Source: Polymorphobacter multimanifer
Lineage (GTDB): Bacteria; Pseudomonadota; Alphaproteobacteria; Sphingomonadales; Sphingomonadaceae
Length of the DNA: 64,000 nt
Direction: 5' to 3'
NCBI RefSeq assembly: GCF_014205635.1
Contig: NZ_JACIIV010000011.1
Coordinates: forward strand, 1-64,000
Positions 8,823 through 18,278 of the stretch are shown piece after piece (the first letter of the stretch is position 1; every line of letters begins with the position of its first letter). Below the pieces are notes generated by a model, which saw only the letters and a list, made by a program, of their open reading frames with translations, searched no databases and was not told the DNA's origin. A program made the position numbers and the translations under genes.

Positions 8823-9139
8823 CAATCTTCCGGTGCGATGGTCACGCGCAGGCCGTCGAGGGCGGCGGTGAAGGGGATCTGGCAGCTGAGGCGCGAGCTG
8901 GGGGTGAAATGGTCCGAACTGTCGAGCAGGTCGAGCTCGTCCGGGGTGGCGGCGCCGGTGCGGGGGAGATCGGCTTGCGCCACATGGACATGGCAGGTGG
9001 CGCAGGAGCAGGCGCCGCCGCACAGTGCCAGCAGCTCGTCGAGCCGGCCTTCGCGAATGATTTCCATGACCGAAAGGCCGGGGCGGGCATCGAGCGTGTG
9101 GTCGGTACCGGCGCGGTCGGTGACAATGATTTGCGACAT
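8822..9139 (-). CDS. 2Fe-2S ferredoxin (adrenodoxin/putidaredoxin type)
   Basis: A 105-residue electron carrier with the cluster pattern C-x5-C-x2-C in [15 protein letters not shown] and the fourth cysteine in RLSCQIPF. The family donates electrons to cytochromes P450, hydroxylases or iron-sulfur assembly. The ATG opens the first strand ([11 protein letters not shown]). It is the first gene of the maf unit and is divergent from the dehydrogenase. A P450 is encoded at about 41 kb; partnership is possible but unproven. Confidence 0.9.
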   Translation of the reverse strand: MSQIIVTDRAGTDHTLDARPGLSVMEIIREGRLDELLALCGGACSCATCHVHVAQADLPRTGAATPDELDLLDSSDHFTPSSRLSCQIPFTAALDGLRVTIAPED

Positions 9140-9244
9140 GACTGATCCTGTTGATGGGTTGCATTGAGGCTCTAGCGGCGGTGATAGTGGCGGGCAACAG
9201 CCCAGCAACAATCGAATAAAAGTCTTGGGGGAGGGATGCGACAC

Positions 9245-10207
9245 ATGCGGATCGTTCATCAGTTTGCGCCGCCGATGTCGGCGATGATTGCCGGCCTGCC
9301 GGGGGTGACCGAGGCGGTGGCGATGGAGACGCTGGGGCGCGACCGCTGGGACCTGCCGTCCGACGCCGATGTGCTGTTCGTGCTGCACAGCGAGGAAAAG
9401 GGGAAGGGTGTGCCGGTGGCCGAGGTGCCGCGGCCGGCGGGTTGGCCGGGATCGGTGAAGCTGGTGCAGATCGCTTCGGCCGGGCTCGATGATTATCCCG
9501 AATGGCTGTTCGAGGCGCCGCAGGTGGCGACGGGATCGGGCACCACGGCGATCCCCATCGCCGAATTCGTGCTGGGGCTGCTGCTGGCACGCACCAAGAC
9601 CCTCGATGACGTGACCCTCGGCCGTGGCCGCTGGGGTGCTCGCTGGCCGGAGCGCGACGAACTGCTGGGGGCCCCGCTCGGCACACTCGACGGGCGGACG
9701 CTGGGGCTGCTCGGGCTGGGGCAGATCGGCCAGGCTGCGGCGCGGCTGGGGTTGGCGTTCGGGATGAAGGTGGTGGCGACGCGGGCCAGCGACGCGCCGT
9801 CGCCGGTGGACGGGGTTGAACTGGTGCCGATCGAAACGCTGGCGGCGCGCGCCGACCATCTGGTGCTGGTGGCGCCGATCAGCGATGCGACCCGCGGGAT
9901 CGTGGGGGCCGATTTCCTGGGGCGGATGAAGGCGGGGGCGCATCTGGTGAATGTGGCGCGCGGGCCGCTGGTGGAGGAGGCGGCCCTGCGGGCGGCGCTC
10001 GATGCAGGGCGAATCTGGGCCAGCCTCGATGTGACCGACCCCGAGCCGCTTCCCGAGGGGCATTGGCTGATCGGCCATCCGCGCGTTCGGATCACGCCGC
10101 ACATCTCCTGGAGTTCCCCCGACACCACGCGGCGGATCATCGAGCGGCTGGTCGGCAATCTGGCGCGACTGGCGGCGGGGCAGCCGCTTGTGGGGGCGGT
10201 GACGTGA
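9245..10207 (+). CDS. D-isomer-specific 2-hydroxyacid dehydrogenase
   Basis: A 320-residue NAD(P)-dependent oxidoreductase. It shows the Rossmann motif [16 protein letters not shown], the catalytic Arg in [14 protein letters not shown], Glu in [11 protein letters not shown] and His in ITPHISWSS, all typical of the glyoxylate/hydroxypyruvate reductase group. Two ATGs are three codons apart; the second is better spaced (about 10 bases) from GGGGGAGGG, so I chose it. It converges tail-to-tail with the DUF1134 gene without a gap. Substrate not determined. Confidence 0.85.
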   Translation: MRIVHQFAPPMSAMIAGLPGVTEAVAMETLGRDRWDLPSDADVLFVLHSEEKGKGVPVAEVPRPAGWPGSVKLVQIASAGLDDYPEWLFEAPQVATGSGTTAIPIAEFVLGLLLARTKTLDDVTLGRGRWGARWPERDELLGAPLGTLDGRTLGLLGLGQIGQAAARLGLAFGMKVVATRASDAPSPVDGVELVPIETLAARADHLVLVAPISDATRGIVGADFLGRMKAGAHLVNVARGPLVEEAALRAALDAGRIWASLDVTDPEPLPEGHWLIGHPRVRITPHISWSSPDTTRRIIERLVGNLARLAAGQPLVGAVT

Positions 10208-10828
10208 TCAGAAGGGGATGATCTTGCCCTCCTTGCTGAACTTCAGATAGCCGGCGTTGATCCCGAGGCGCCAGCCGAGCCCCAGCTTCATCGGCACGAT
10301 GATGACCTTGTCCCGCTGCAGATAGTTGATGGCGATGCCACCGACGAGATAGGCCTTGCCCTCGGCGGCGGGGTAGCGGCGGTAGATGTCTTCGCTGTCG
10401 TAGAGGTTGTAGACCAGCGCGAAGGTCTTCGAACCGTCTCCACCGACATCGAAGCCCACCGATGGGCCTGTCCAATGGACTTTCCGCTCGCCTTCGACCG
10501 CGTGATACAGGGTGCCCGAGCCGTAGCGGACGCCGAAGATGATGGCGCCACCGGCTTCGCGGCCGACGATATAGGCATTGGGCTGGCCATATTGGGCGAA
10601 GGTGCGGCGCACGGCTTCGGCCAGGCCCTCGGTGCCCTTGCCGAAGACATCTTCGGCGGCACCGAGCACGTCATCCTCGGCATAGGTGGTCTGCTGCTGG
10701 GGGGGAAAGGGGGCGGGCTCGGCGGGAACGGCGGTTGTCTGTGCCGGCTGCTGGGCCACCGCGGGGATGGCGCCGGCGAGTGCCGCAAGCAGCAGGCCCG
10801 AAGCGGCAATTCGAGTTGAAATGGTCAT
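10208..10828 (-). CDS. DUF1134 exported protein
   Basis: A 206-residue protein with a signal peptide (SGLLLAALAGAIPAVAQ), a Pro/Gln/Thr-rich linker to about residue 50, and a conserved C-terminal domain with GKGTEGLAEAVRRTFAQYGQPNAYIVGREAGGA, GFDVGGDGSKTF and GGIAINYLQ, typical of DUF1134 and distantly like the SYLF/YSC84 lipid-binding fold. Function unknown; probably periplasmic. GGGAGACC precedes the chosen ATG at good spacing. Confidence 0.8.
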   Translation of the reverse strand: MTISTRIAASGLLLAALAGAIPAVAQQPAQTTAVPAEPAPFPPQQQTTYAEDDVLGAAEDVFGKGTEGLAEAVRRTFAQYGQPNAYIVGREAGGAIIFGVRYGSGTLYHAVEGERKVHWTGPSVGFDVGGDGSKTFALVYNLYDSEDIYRRYPAAEGKAYLVGGIAINYLQRDKVIIVPMKLGLGWRLGINAGYLKFSKEGKIIPF

Positions 10829-11025
10829 GCAGGTCTCCCACCGGCCGCTGCTGCCCTGACGCGTCGGCGGCTGCGGTTTGGCATTGCAAAGATTAATGCG
10901 TGATGGCCGAGGCGCAAGCAGATGCAATGATCCGGGGCATTCGGGTTTTTTTGCAGTGCAACCCATGCTAGGCGACTGCGGCAATTCAACCCCCGGTGAA
11001 AAGCCGATCAAGGAAGGTTCACTCG

Positions 11026-12327
11026 ATGCGCGTTGCGATGATCGGATCAGGCTATGTAGGCCTGGTCTCGGGAGCGTGTTTTGCCGATTTCGGCCATCAT
11101 GTCGTGTGCGTGGACAAGGACCCCGGCAAGATCGATCGGCTCCACCAGGGCGTGATGCCGATCTATGAGCCGGGGCTGGAACAGCTGGTGGCGAGCAACG
11201 TCAAGGCCGGGCGGCTGAGCTTCACCACCGATCTTGCCGAGGGCATTGCCGGGGCGGAGGCGATCTTCATTGCGGTGGGCACACCGAGCCGGCGTGGCGA
11301 TGGCCATGCCGACCTGAGCTATGTGCATGCCGCAGCGCGCGAGATTGCCGCCAACCTGACGAACTATGCCGTGATCGTGACCAAATCGACCGTGCCGGTG
11401 GGGACGGGGGACGAAGTGGAGCGGATCATGGCAGAAGCCAATCCGCATGCCGAGTTCGCCGTGGTGTCCAATCCCGAATTCCTGCGCGAGGGCGCTGCGA
11501 TCGGCGATTTCAAGCGGCCCGACCGGATCGTGGTGGGCTGCGAAAATGACCGGGCGCGCGCGGTGATGGCCGAGCTTTATCGGCCTCTGTTCCTCAACCA
11601 GTCCCCGTTGCTGTTCGTGGGCCGGCGTACGGCGGAGCTGACCAAATATGCCGCCAATGCGTTTTTGGCGACCAAGATCACCTTCATCAACGAGATGGCG
11701 GACCTTTGCGAGGCGGCGGGCGCCAATGTGCAGGATGTGGCGCGCGGCATCGGGCTGGACAACCGCATCGGCTCGAAGTTCCTCCACGCCGGCCCCGGCT
11801 ATGGCGGCAGCTGCTTTCCCAAGGACACGCTGGCGCTGGTGAAGACCGCGCAGGATTTCGGCACGCCGGTGCGGATCGTTGAGACGGTGGCGGCGGTCAA
11901 TGGCCAGCGCAAGCGCGCGATGGCGAAGAAGGTGGTGACGGCGGCCGGGGGCGATGTGCGCGGCAAGCGCGTTGCAGTGCTCGGCCTCACTTTCAAGCCC
12001 AATACCGACGACATGCGCGATTCGCCGGCGATCGATATCATCCAGGCCTTGCAGGATGGTGGCGCGGAAATTCGTGCCTATGATCCCGAAGGGCATGAGC
12101 AGGCAGCGATGGTGCTGACCAACGTGCATTATGCGACCGACCCTTATGATGCGCTCGAAGGTGCCGATGTGGCGGTGCTGGTGACCGAGTGGGACGCTTT
12201 CCGCGCGCTCGACATGGACCGGGTGAAGGCGCTGCTGAAGTCCCCGGTGATGGTGGACCTGCGCAATGTGTATGATCCGGCCGAGATGGCGCGGCGCGGC
12301 ATTGCCTATACCTCGATCGGGCGCTGA
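11026..12327 (+). CDS. ugd: UDP-glucose 6-dehydrogenase
   Basis: A 433-residue enzyme oxidising UDP-glucose to UDP-glucuronate with two NAD, supplying exopolysaccharide and LPS sugars. The NAD-binding GSGYVGL is at the N-terminus, PEFLREG and the catalytic Cys in GYGGSCFPKDT mark the family, and GLTFKPNTDDMRDSPA begins the C-terminal domain. The start is supported by AAGGAAGG a few bases upstream. GDP-mannose dehydrogenase is the main alternative, but length and motifs favour Ugd. tRNA-Ser follows 78 bases downstream. Confidence 0.92.
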   Translation: MRVAMIGSGYVGLVSGACFADFGHHVVCVDKDPGKIDRLHQGVMPIYEPGLEQLVASNVKAGRLSFTTDLAEGIAGAEAIFIAVGTPSRRGDGHADLSYVHAAAREIAANLTNYAVIVTKSTVPVGTGDEVERIMAEANPHAEFAVVSNPEFLREGAAIGDFKRPDRIVVGCENDRARAVMAELYRPLFLNQSPLLFVGRRTAELTKYAANAFLATKITFINEMADLCEAAGANVQDVARGIGLDNRIGSKFLHAGPGYGGSCFPKDTLALVKTAQDFGTPVRIVETVAAVNGQRKRAMAKKVVTAAGGDVRGKRVAVLGLTFKPNTDDMRDSPAIDIIQALQDGGAEIRAYDPEGHEQAAMVLTNVHYATDPYDALEGADVAVLVTEWDAFRALDMDRVKALLKSPVMVDLRNVYDPAEMARRGIAYTSIGR

Positions 12328-12405
12328 GATCGGGCTGAAGGGCGACCATGCGATTGATTGGTTGCCAACCTTGCCAAGGGGTCGGTATAGGGCCGCTTCT
12401 TGCTC

Positions 12406-12497
12406 GGAGTCGTGGGTGAGTGGCTGAAACCAGTAGTTTGCTAAACTGCCGATCTGGGTAACCGGATCCGAGGGTTCGAATCCCTCCGACTCCGCCA
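12406..12497 (+). tRNA. tRNA-Ser (GCT)
   Basis: The 92-base sequence starts GGAGTCG, pairs with CGACTCC before G-CCA, has anticodon loop TTGCTAA within an AGTTTGCTAAACT hairpin, and a long variable arm, as expected for class II tRNA-Ser reading AGC/AGT. Confidence 0.96.
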
Positions 12498-12715
12498 CTT
12501 GCCGCCCTTGCTGATGCAGGGCGGCGCGTTGCAGCATCAGCGCTGGCCTCGGGCTGCCGGCGCGGTTCTGCCGAAGAAGTTTTCTCGCCAGCGCTTTCCG
12601 AAAGGCGGCGTGCACCCTATCTGCACGCTGTCGGCGCATCGCATGCGTCCGGCGGCCGGCCATGGCGAGATGGATTGCGATGCAGCGCCGCGTGCGCGGA
12701 TGGGACAAGATCTCG

Positions 12716-13831
12716 ATGCTGAAGCATTTTTATGGATCGATTGCCTTCACGATCCTCTGCCTCGGGCTGGGCAGCTGGTATGGCTACACTTCGGGTGGAT
12801 CGGTGGGGGCTGCCCTGTCGGTGCTGTGGATCTGCATCGTGCTCGGTGTGCTCGAAGTGTCGCTGTCGTTCGACAATGCCGTGGTCAACGCCACCGTTCT
12901 GAAGGATATGGACCCGGTTTGGCAGCGCCGTTTTCTCACCTGGGGCATCCTTATCGCCGTGTTCGGGATGCGGGTGGTGTTTCCAATCCTGATCGTGGCC
13001 ATTGCCGGCCAGCTGGGCCCGGTGGCCGCGGTATCGCTGGCGCTCAACGATCCCGATCGCTACGCGGCCATCGTCTCCGAGGCGCACATCGGCATCATGG
13101 GCTTCGGCGGCGCCTTTCTGATGCTGGTCGGGCTGAAATTCTTCTTCAACGCCGAGAAGGAACATGACTGGATCGGGCTTGTCGAGGCGCCGCTGCGCAA
13201 GGTGGCCGGGCTCGATGCGGTGGAGATCATCGTCGTGCTGCTGGCGCTGTTTGGCGTCTCCACGCAGCTGGCGGTGGCGGATGCGCATGTGTTCATGGTG
13301 AGCGGCATCATGGGGATCGTGGTGTATTTCGCGGTGCAATGGATGGGTCATGTCCTCGGCGCGCCGGAGGGGGCCGTGGAGGGCGTGCAGCGGTCCGGCC
13401 TGGCAGCGTTTCTCTATCTGGAAGTGCTCGATGCCTCCTTCTCGTTCGACGGCGTGATCGGCGCGTTCGCGCTGACGACGAATCTCGTCATCATCGCGCT
13501 CGGCCTCGGCATCGGGGCGATGTTCGTGCGGTCGATCACCATTGCACTGGTGCGGCAAGGCACGCTCGGCCAGTTCCGCTTTCTGGAGCATGGTGCCTTC
13601 TGGGCTATTCTGGCGCTGGCTTCGATCATGTTTGCATCGGTGCTCGTGCACATTCCGGAAGCCGTTACCGGGCTGGTGGGGGCAGGCCTGATCGGGCTGT
13701 CGGTATGGTCTTCGGTGCGGCACAACCGCGCCGATCGTGCCTTGCTGGAGGCTGGCGATGCCGTGGCGCTACAGACGGGCCGGACGAGCGCTGACGGGCA
13801 CGCCGCCCTCGCAGATGTCGGCAAGAAGTGA
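12716..13831 (+). CDS. DUF475 / TerC-like integral membrane protein
   Basis: A 371-residue multi-pass inner-membrane protein. Two acidic membrane motifs, SLSFDNAVVNATVL near residue 50 and DASFSFDGVIGAF near residue 245, match the paired motif of TerC-type proteins, which are thought to handle metal ions. An Arg/Lys-rich and polar tail follows the last helix. The start is the ATG just before the first helix (MLKHFYGSIAFT). Its last 63 bases overlap the 3' end of the convergent kinase-like gene, which is unusual. Confidence 0.82.
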   Translation: MLKHFYGSIAFTILCLGLGSWYGYTSGGSVGAALSVLWICIVLGVLEVSLSFDNAVVNATVLKDMDPVWQRRFLTWGILIAVFGMRVVFPILIVAIAGQLGPVAAVSLALNDPDRYAAIVSEAHIGIMGFGGAFLMLVGLKFFFNAEKEHDWIGLVEAPLRKVAGLDAVEIIVVLLALFGVSTQLAVADAHVFMVSGIMGIVVYFAVQWMGHVLGAPEGAVEGVQRSGLAAFLYLEVLDASFSFDGVIGAFALTTNLVIIALGLGIGAMFVRSITIALVRQGTLGQFRFLEHGAFWAILALASIMFASVLVHIPEAVTGLVGAGLIGLSVWSSVRHNRADRALLEAGDAVALQTGRTSADGHAALADVGKK

Positions 13832-16060
13832 CCGGGTTTCGGGAAAGCCGTTCTTGCGGTCGAAATCGGTAAGGGCGCCGTCTCGCTCCAGCGAGGTGTA
13901 GAGGGTCATGGTCTGGCGCCAGATGGCACAAGCGCCGGGGACATCGCCGACATTGTAGCGGTTGCCGCCCTGGGTGCGCAGCGCCGAGGCCATCGAGCGG
14001 CGGGCGCCGGCGGCATTCTCCGCAAGTGCGACCAGCGCTTCGTGCGCATCGATGAGTTCGGTGGCGATGCGAGCGTTTTCGGCGGCGTCACCGCGGTCGG
14101 CGGCGAGCTGTGCGAGGATTTCGGCGGTGATGGAGACCATCTGCCGGCCGCCGGCATCGGCCGGATCGCGCGCCACCATCAGGCGCGCCAGCGCGATGCC
14201 CTCTTCGAGGAACGCCTTGGCGGCCTTTGGCTGACCGGTGCCGCGGGCGATGACGCCTGAATACCAGAGCGAGGCGATGAGCTTGCGCTGTCGGCTGGGA
14301 TCCCCGGGACGGGCAGCAAGCAGCGCGCGGTTGATGGAGACGGCGCGGGCGAGGGTTGCCGCAGCCTCGGCGGTCTTGCGGCGGTGCTGGGCTTCGCCGA
14401 GGAGCCGCAGGTTGGCGCTGCGGGGTGCCAGCACAAGCGGATCTTCGCGAAGGGCGGTTGGCAAGGCCGCGATGAAGGCTTCGGCAGCCTTGTGGCCGAT
14501 GATGGCCTTTTCGTCGTCATTGTCCCAGCCATCGGCATCGGCCAGCGCCTGCAGGGCTGACGCATGGAGCGCTGCGGCCTCCACATCGGTCGCGGCGAGG
14601 CGCGCGGTGGCATCGCGCGCGTCGCGGGCGGCGGCGCGCCCTGCCCTTGTGTCATTGTCGTTGTAGAGCGCCTGGCCGGCCTGCTCGACGCGCAGCCGGG
14701 CGAAATCGATGGCTGCCGTGCGGTCCCCCGGAGCGGCCTTGAAGGCCCGGGTGAGCAGCGCGTCGGCGCGCGCCAGAAGTGCGCCCGAATCGGCGTAGTG
14801 GCCGAGCTGGGCGGCCTGGCCGCCACCGATGACAGCGGCGAGGCGCACATAGCCGCGCCCGGCTTCGGCGGCTACATCGGGCGGGGCGGCGCGCATGGCG
14901 GCCAGGGCGTCGAGATATTCGACCCCGGTTTCGGCGAGAAGCGCGCGGGCGCGGGTGGCGCCGGGGACGGCGGACACGGCATCGAAGACCGGGAAGAGCA
15001 ATGCATGGGCGATGCCGCGGGTTTGGGCAAAGCGCGCCTGCGCTTCGGCTTCGGCGAGCCGGGCCTGGCGGTTGGCGACGAGCACGGCGCCGAGTGCGCC
15101 GAAGAGGAGCACGACCGCGGCAGCACTGCCGGCGACGGCCAGCCGGTGGCGCGCGACGAACTTGGCGGCGACATAGCGGCGGCGGCGCGGCATGGCCTCC
15201 ACCGGCATGCCGTTGCTCCACGCTTGCAGATCATCGGCAAGGGCATCGGCGGTGGGATAGCGTGCCTCCGGATCGGCATGGGTGGCGCGGGCGATGATGG
15301 CGGCCAGCTCGGCATCGGGCGCGGGCAGCAGCCGGGTGGCGACGCGGCCGAGGCCGTAGATGTCGGTGCTGGTGGTCATCTCGCCTTCGGCGGCGCGGGC
15401 GATGCCGAAATCGATGAGCTTGACCGTGGCATCGGTGGTGACGAGCACATTGGCGGGGGTGATGTCCCGATGGATGATCAGCCGGCTATGGGCATGGGCG
15501 GTGGCGCGTGCGGCGGTGATGAGGAGCGCCACCCGGCTGCGGGCATCGAGGCCTTTGCTGCTGGCCCAGCGGTCGATCGGCTGGCCGTCGATCAGCTCCA
15601 TGATGATGTAGGGGGCGCCTTCGGCGGTGCTGCCGCCATCGTGGAGCCGGGCGATATTGGGGTGCGAGAGGCTGGCAAGAGTTTGCCGCTCGGCGAGGAA
15701 ACGCTGGGTAAGCACGTCCGACAACAGGCCGGGCTTGATGATCTTGATGGCGACCTGGTGATCGAAATCCCCGGCATCGCGGCGGCCGCGATAGACGGCG
15801 CCCATGCCGCCACGGCCGATCAACCCTTCGATGCGGTAATGGCCGACATGGGTGGGCGCCGGCTGCGATGTGAACAGGGCAGCGGCGCCGGTGCCAAGCG
15901 ACGAGATGGCATCGGCGGCGAGCATGGCCCGCAGCCGGTCCTTGACCGCGGCATCGGTGGTGCGCTCGGCGATCCAGAGCTCGCGCTCGGTTTCGCGGAC
16001 GTCGACGAGATCGTCGAACAGTGCCAGGGCGGCGCGTTCGGTCGCGAGGTCAGAGCTCAT
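13769..16060 (-). CDS. Atypical serine/threonine kinase-like membrane protein
   Basis: A 763-residue protein: kinase-like domain (about 74-285), one membrane helix (about 308-328) and a long alpha-helical, Ala-rich outer part probably of TPR-like repeats. The Gly loop GRGGMGAVYRG, the Lys in VAIK (about 106), HRD (about 197) and DFG (about 217) are present. The Lys normally found in HRDxKPxN is Thr (HRDITPANV), and from DFGIARAAEGEM the sequence jumps to TTSTDIYGLG, so the activation loop and APE motif are absent. It may be a pseudokinase or signal-transducing scaffold. Its start overlaps the sigma-factor gene by 11 bases. Confidence 0.82.
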   Translation of the reverse strand: MSSDLATERAALALFDDLVDVRETERELWIAERTTDAAVKDRLRAMLAADAISSLGTGAAALFTSQPAPTHVGHYRIEGLIGRGGMGAVYRGRRDAGDFDHQVAIKIIKPGLLSDVLTQRFLAERQTLASLSHPNIARLHDGGSTAEGAPYIIMELIDGQPIDRWASSKGLDARSRVALLITAARATAHAHSRLIIHRDITPANVLVTTDATVKLIDFGIARAAEGEMTTSTDIYGLGRVATRLLPAPDAELAAIIARATHADPEARYPTADALADDLQAWSNGMPVEAMPRRRRYVAAKFVARHRLAVAGSAAAVVLLFGALGAVLVANRQARLAEAEAQARFAQTRGIAHALLFPVFDAVSAVPGATRARALLAETGVEYLDALAAMRAAPPDVAAEAGRGYVRLAAVIGGGQAAQLGHYADSGALLARADALLTRAFKAAPGDRTAAIDFARLRVEQAGQALYNDNDTRAGRAAARDARDATARLAATDVEAAALHASALQALADADGWDNDDEKAIIGHKAAEAFIAALPTALREDPLVLAPRSANLRLLGEAQHRRKTAEAAATLARAVSINRALLAARPGDPSRQRKLIASLWYSGVIARGTGQPKAAKAFLEEGIALARLMVARDPADAGGRQMVSITAEILAQLAADRGDAAENARIATELIDAHEALVALAENAAGARRSMASALRTQGGNRYNVGDVPGACAIWRQTMTLYTSLERDGALTDFDRKNGFPETRSLLADICEGGVPVSARPARL

Positions 16061-16610
16061 CGAGCGGGCGGTCGAGCGCGTCGGCCAGCCAGGCGCGGGC
16101 CGTGCGCCAGCGACGCTTCAATGTGGTTTCCGACAGGCCGGAGACGATCGCGATGTCTCCCAGCCCCATGCCCCCGAAATATCGCATTTCCACCAGCTCC
16201 GCGAGAGCAGCGTCGATTGCTCCCAGGCGTACAAGCGCGGTTTCGAGGGCAATCAGGTCAGGTATTTTCTCGCCGTCCAGCCCTTCGTCGAGCGGGATCT
16301 TCACATGGGCGCGCTTGTCGGTGCGCCTCGCACGGGCATGATCGATGACGATGTTGCGCATCAGCCGCGCTGCCAGTGCCATGACGTGCGCACGGTCGTT
16401 GAGGGTCACATGCCCCATCTGGACGAGGCGCAGCACGGCATCGTTGACGAGATCGCCCGACGAGAAGCTGACATTGCGTTCGCGCCGCATCTGCGCGGAT
16501 GCGATGGTGCGCAGCTCGGGATAGAGCGCCTCCACGAGCCTGTCGCGCGATTCCGTGTCGCCTGCGCGCCATTGGGCGATGAGCATTTCCATGGTCGCCG
16601 TCCGCGGCAT
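16050..16610 (-). CDS. ECF-type RNA polymerase sigma factor
   Basis: A 186-residue regulator with sigma region 2 (LYPELRTIASAQMRRER, FSSGDLVNDAVLRL, ALAARLMRNIVIDHARAR) and region 4 (VEMRYFGGMGLGDIAIVSGLSETTLKRRWRTARAWL). It belongs to the ECF group commonly paired with a downstream Ser/Thr kinase, as here, with an 11-base overlap. Several ATGs lie close together; the one 8 bases after GGGGGG is preferred, and one two codons upstream is possible. Targets are unknown; the divergent PEP-CTERM gene is a natural candidate. Confidence 0.88.
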   Translation of the reverse strand: MPRTATMEMLIAQWRAGDTESRDRLVEALYPELRTIASAQMRRERNVSFSSGDLVNDAVLRLVQMGHVTLNDRAHVMALAARLMRNIVIDHARARRTDKRAHVKIPLDEGLDGEKIPDLIALETALVRLGAIDAALAELVEMRYFGGMGLGDIAIVSGLSETTLKRRWRTARAWLADALDRPLDEL

Positions 16611-16775
16611 CTGCATGTCCCCCCAGATTGCCCGTGGCAAGATTAGCCGGGCTGCACGACTGCGCAAGGATGCAGGAATTAATTTTTCCGAAAGCTTGAC
16701 CCATTGTTGCGCGTTTTGACGCTTGGACTGGTGCAGGGGTGCGCAGGGTGCCCGCTGCAGGTGGGAGAATATGTG

Positions 16776-17480
16776 ATGCGTAAGGTACTTCTTGCTTCGC
16801 TTTGTGCGGCCGGAGTTGTGGGTGCGGCGATGCCGGCGGCAGCGGCTGACATGATCGTCCTCGATTTTGCCGGGAACATCTGCGGGATCGCCGGCACCGC
16901 CTCGTGCGGCAATGGCACGCGGATTGGCGGCAGCTATGGCTCCACGGCCCAGCTGGGCATCAGCTATCGCAGCGTGACGGTGAGCACCGGGCTGACCTAC
17001 ACCGACTATCTCGAGCATTGGTCGGGGAACTATGGCAACCTGACGAATGTGGTCTATGGCGGCGCAAATGCCACCAACTACCGGTCGGAAATCACCTTCA
17101 CGCCGATCAGCGGCTTCGAGGTGCAACTGCTCAGCTTCGATGCTGCTTGTTATCTCAACCGCGTGAGCTGCCGCACGATGAATTACACGCTGAGCAACAG
17201 TGGCGGCACGCTTGCCAGCGCCTCCGGGCTTTCCACGATGCATCCCGGCCATGTGGACGTATCGGTGAACAGCGCGTGGTCGAGCTCGCCGCTGCTGCTG
17301 GCATGGGGCCCGGATGGCTATGATGTGGGGCTGGACAATATCACCCTTGCCGTGCGTGCCATCGACGGCGGCACCGACATCGTGCCCGAGCCTGCGAGCT
17401 GGGCGATGCTGATCGCGGGCTTCGGGATGATCGGTGGGGCGATGCGTCGCCGCACCGGCCTGGCGCGGGTCACCGCCTGA
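16776..17480 (+). CDS. PEPxxWA-CTERM sorting-domain protein
   Basis: A 234-residue secreted protein: signal peptide (SLCAAGVVGAAMPAAAA), a Ser/Thr/Gly/Asn-rich beta-type body with four cysteines, and a C-terminal sorting tripartite signal VPEPASWAMLIAGFGMIGGAMRRR (PEPxxWA motif, hydrophobic helix, Arg cluster). Such tails are processed by an exosortase, usually in exopolysaccharide producers; no exosortase gene is in this window. GGGAG lies just upstream of the chosen ATG. It is divergent from the ECF sigma-factor gene. Confidence 0.85.
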   Translation: MRKVLLASLCAAGVVGAAMPAAAADMIVLDFAGNICGIAGTASCGNGTRIGGSYGSTAQLGISYRSVTVSTGLTYTDYLEHWSGNYGNLTNVVYGGANATNYRSEITFTPISGFEVQLLSFDAACYLNRVSCRTMNYTLSNSGGTLASASGLSTMHPGHVDVSVNSAWSSSPLLLAWGPDGYDVGLDNITLAVRAIDGGTDIVPEPASWAMLIAGFGMIGGAMRRRTGLARVTA

Positions 17481-17509
17481 GGCTTGCGCGACGCGGGCGG
17501 GGGAGGCAA

Positions 17510-17531
17510 GGGCGGGGGATGATCCCCGCCC
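17510..17531 (+). terminator. GC hairpin after the PEP-CTERM gene
   Basis: GGGCGGGG(G)A and TCCCCGCCC can pair around TGA with one bulged G, 29 bases after the stop. There is no T-run, so intrinsic termination is uncertain. Confidence 0.35.
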
Positions 17532-17558
17532 GAACCGCCCTGCACCCCGAGGTTGCGC

Positions 17559-18278
17559 ATGCCTGAACTTGTAGGGGCGGAGCCGGGCTGGCGGACGATC
17601 GGCATCTTGGGCGGCATGGGGCCGGCGGCGAGTGCCGATTTCCTGACGATGCTGGTGGGGGCCGTGAAGGCGGCGCGCGACGAGGCGCATCCGCGCGTGC
17701 TGCTCGAATCAAACCCCAATGTGCCCGATCGCAATGCTGCCATGGCCGGGGGTGCCTCGCCGGGGCCGGTGCTGGCCGCCATGGCCGGGCGGCTGCTGGC
17801 GGGCGGTGCCGAGGTGCTGGCGATGCCGTGCAATGCCGCGCATGGCTGGGCAGGTGCGGTTCGTGACGTGCTCCCGGCCGATGCCGTGTTCGTCGATCTC
17901 ATCGAAACCGCGGTGGCGGCCACGCTCGCCTGCGCACCCCGCACTGTCGGCTTGCTGGCCGTGGGAGCGACCCATGGTCTGCGCCTCTACCATGCCCCGC
18001 TCGAAGCTGCCGGCGTTCGCGTGATCGCGCCGCCGGCTGATGCCGTGGCGGCGCTCGTGGCGCGGGTGAAGGGCGGCGACACCGGCCCGGCGGCGCGGTC
18101 GGCAGCCACACGGCTCGCGGTGCGCCTTGCCGAAGATGGTGCCGATGTGGTGCTGGCGGCGTGCACCGAGATTCCGCTGGTGCTCGATGCCGGCAATTGC
18201 CCGGCGCCGCTGGTCGATGCCACGGCGGCACTGGTGAAGGCCACGCTCAATGCCGCACGGCTGGCGGTGGCGGCATGA
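17559..18278 (+). CDS. Aspartate/glutamate racemase family protein
   Basis: A 239-residue member of the cofactor-independent Asp/Glu racemase family. The N-terminal GILGGMGPAASADFL is diagnostic; the two active-site cysteines are in AMPCNAAHGW and AACTEIPLVL. These enzymes interconvert L- and D-aspartate or glutamate, though some act on other acids. The ATG start is preferred over a TTG two codons earlier. The stop overlaps the alcohol dehydrogenase ATG in an ATGA, making it the first gene of a four-gene unit. Confidence 0.87.
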   Translation: MPELVGAEPGWRTIGILGGMGPAASADFLTMLVGAVKAARDEAHPRVLLESNPNVPDRNAAMAGGASPGPVLAAMAGRLLAGGAEVLAMPCNAAHGWAGAVRDVLPADAVFVDLIETAVAATLACAPRTVGLLAVGATHGLRLYHAPLEAAGVRVIAPPADAVAALVARVKGGDTGPAARSAATRLAVRLAEDGADVVLAACTEIPLVLDAGNCPAPLVDATAALVKATLNAARLAVAA

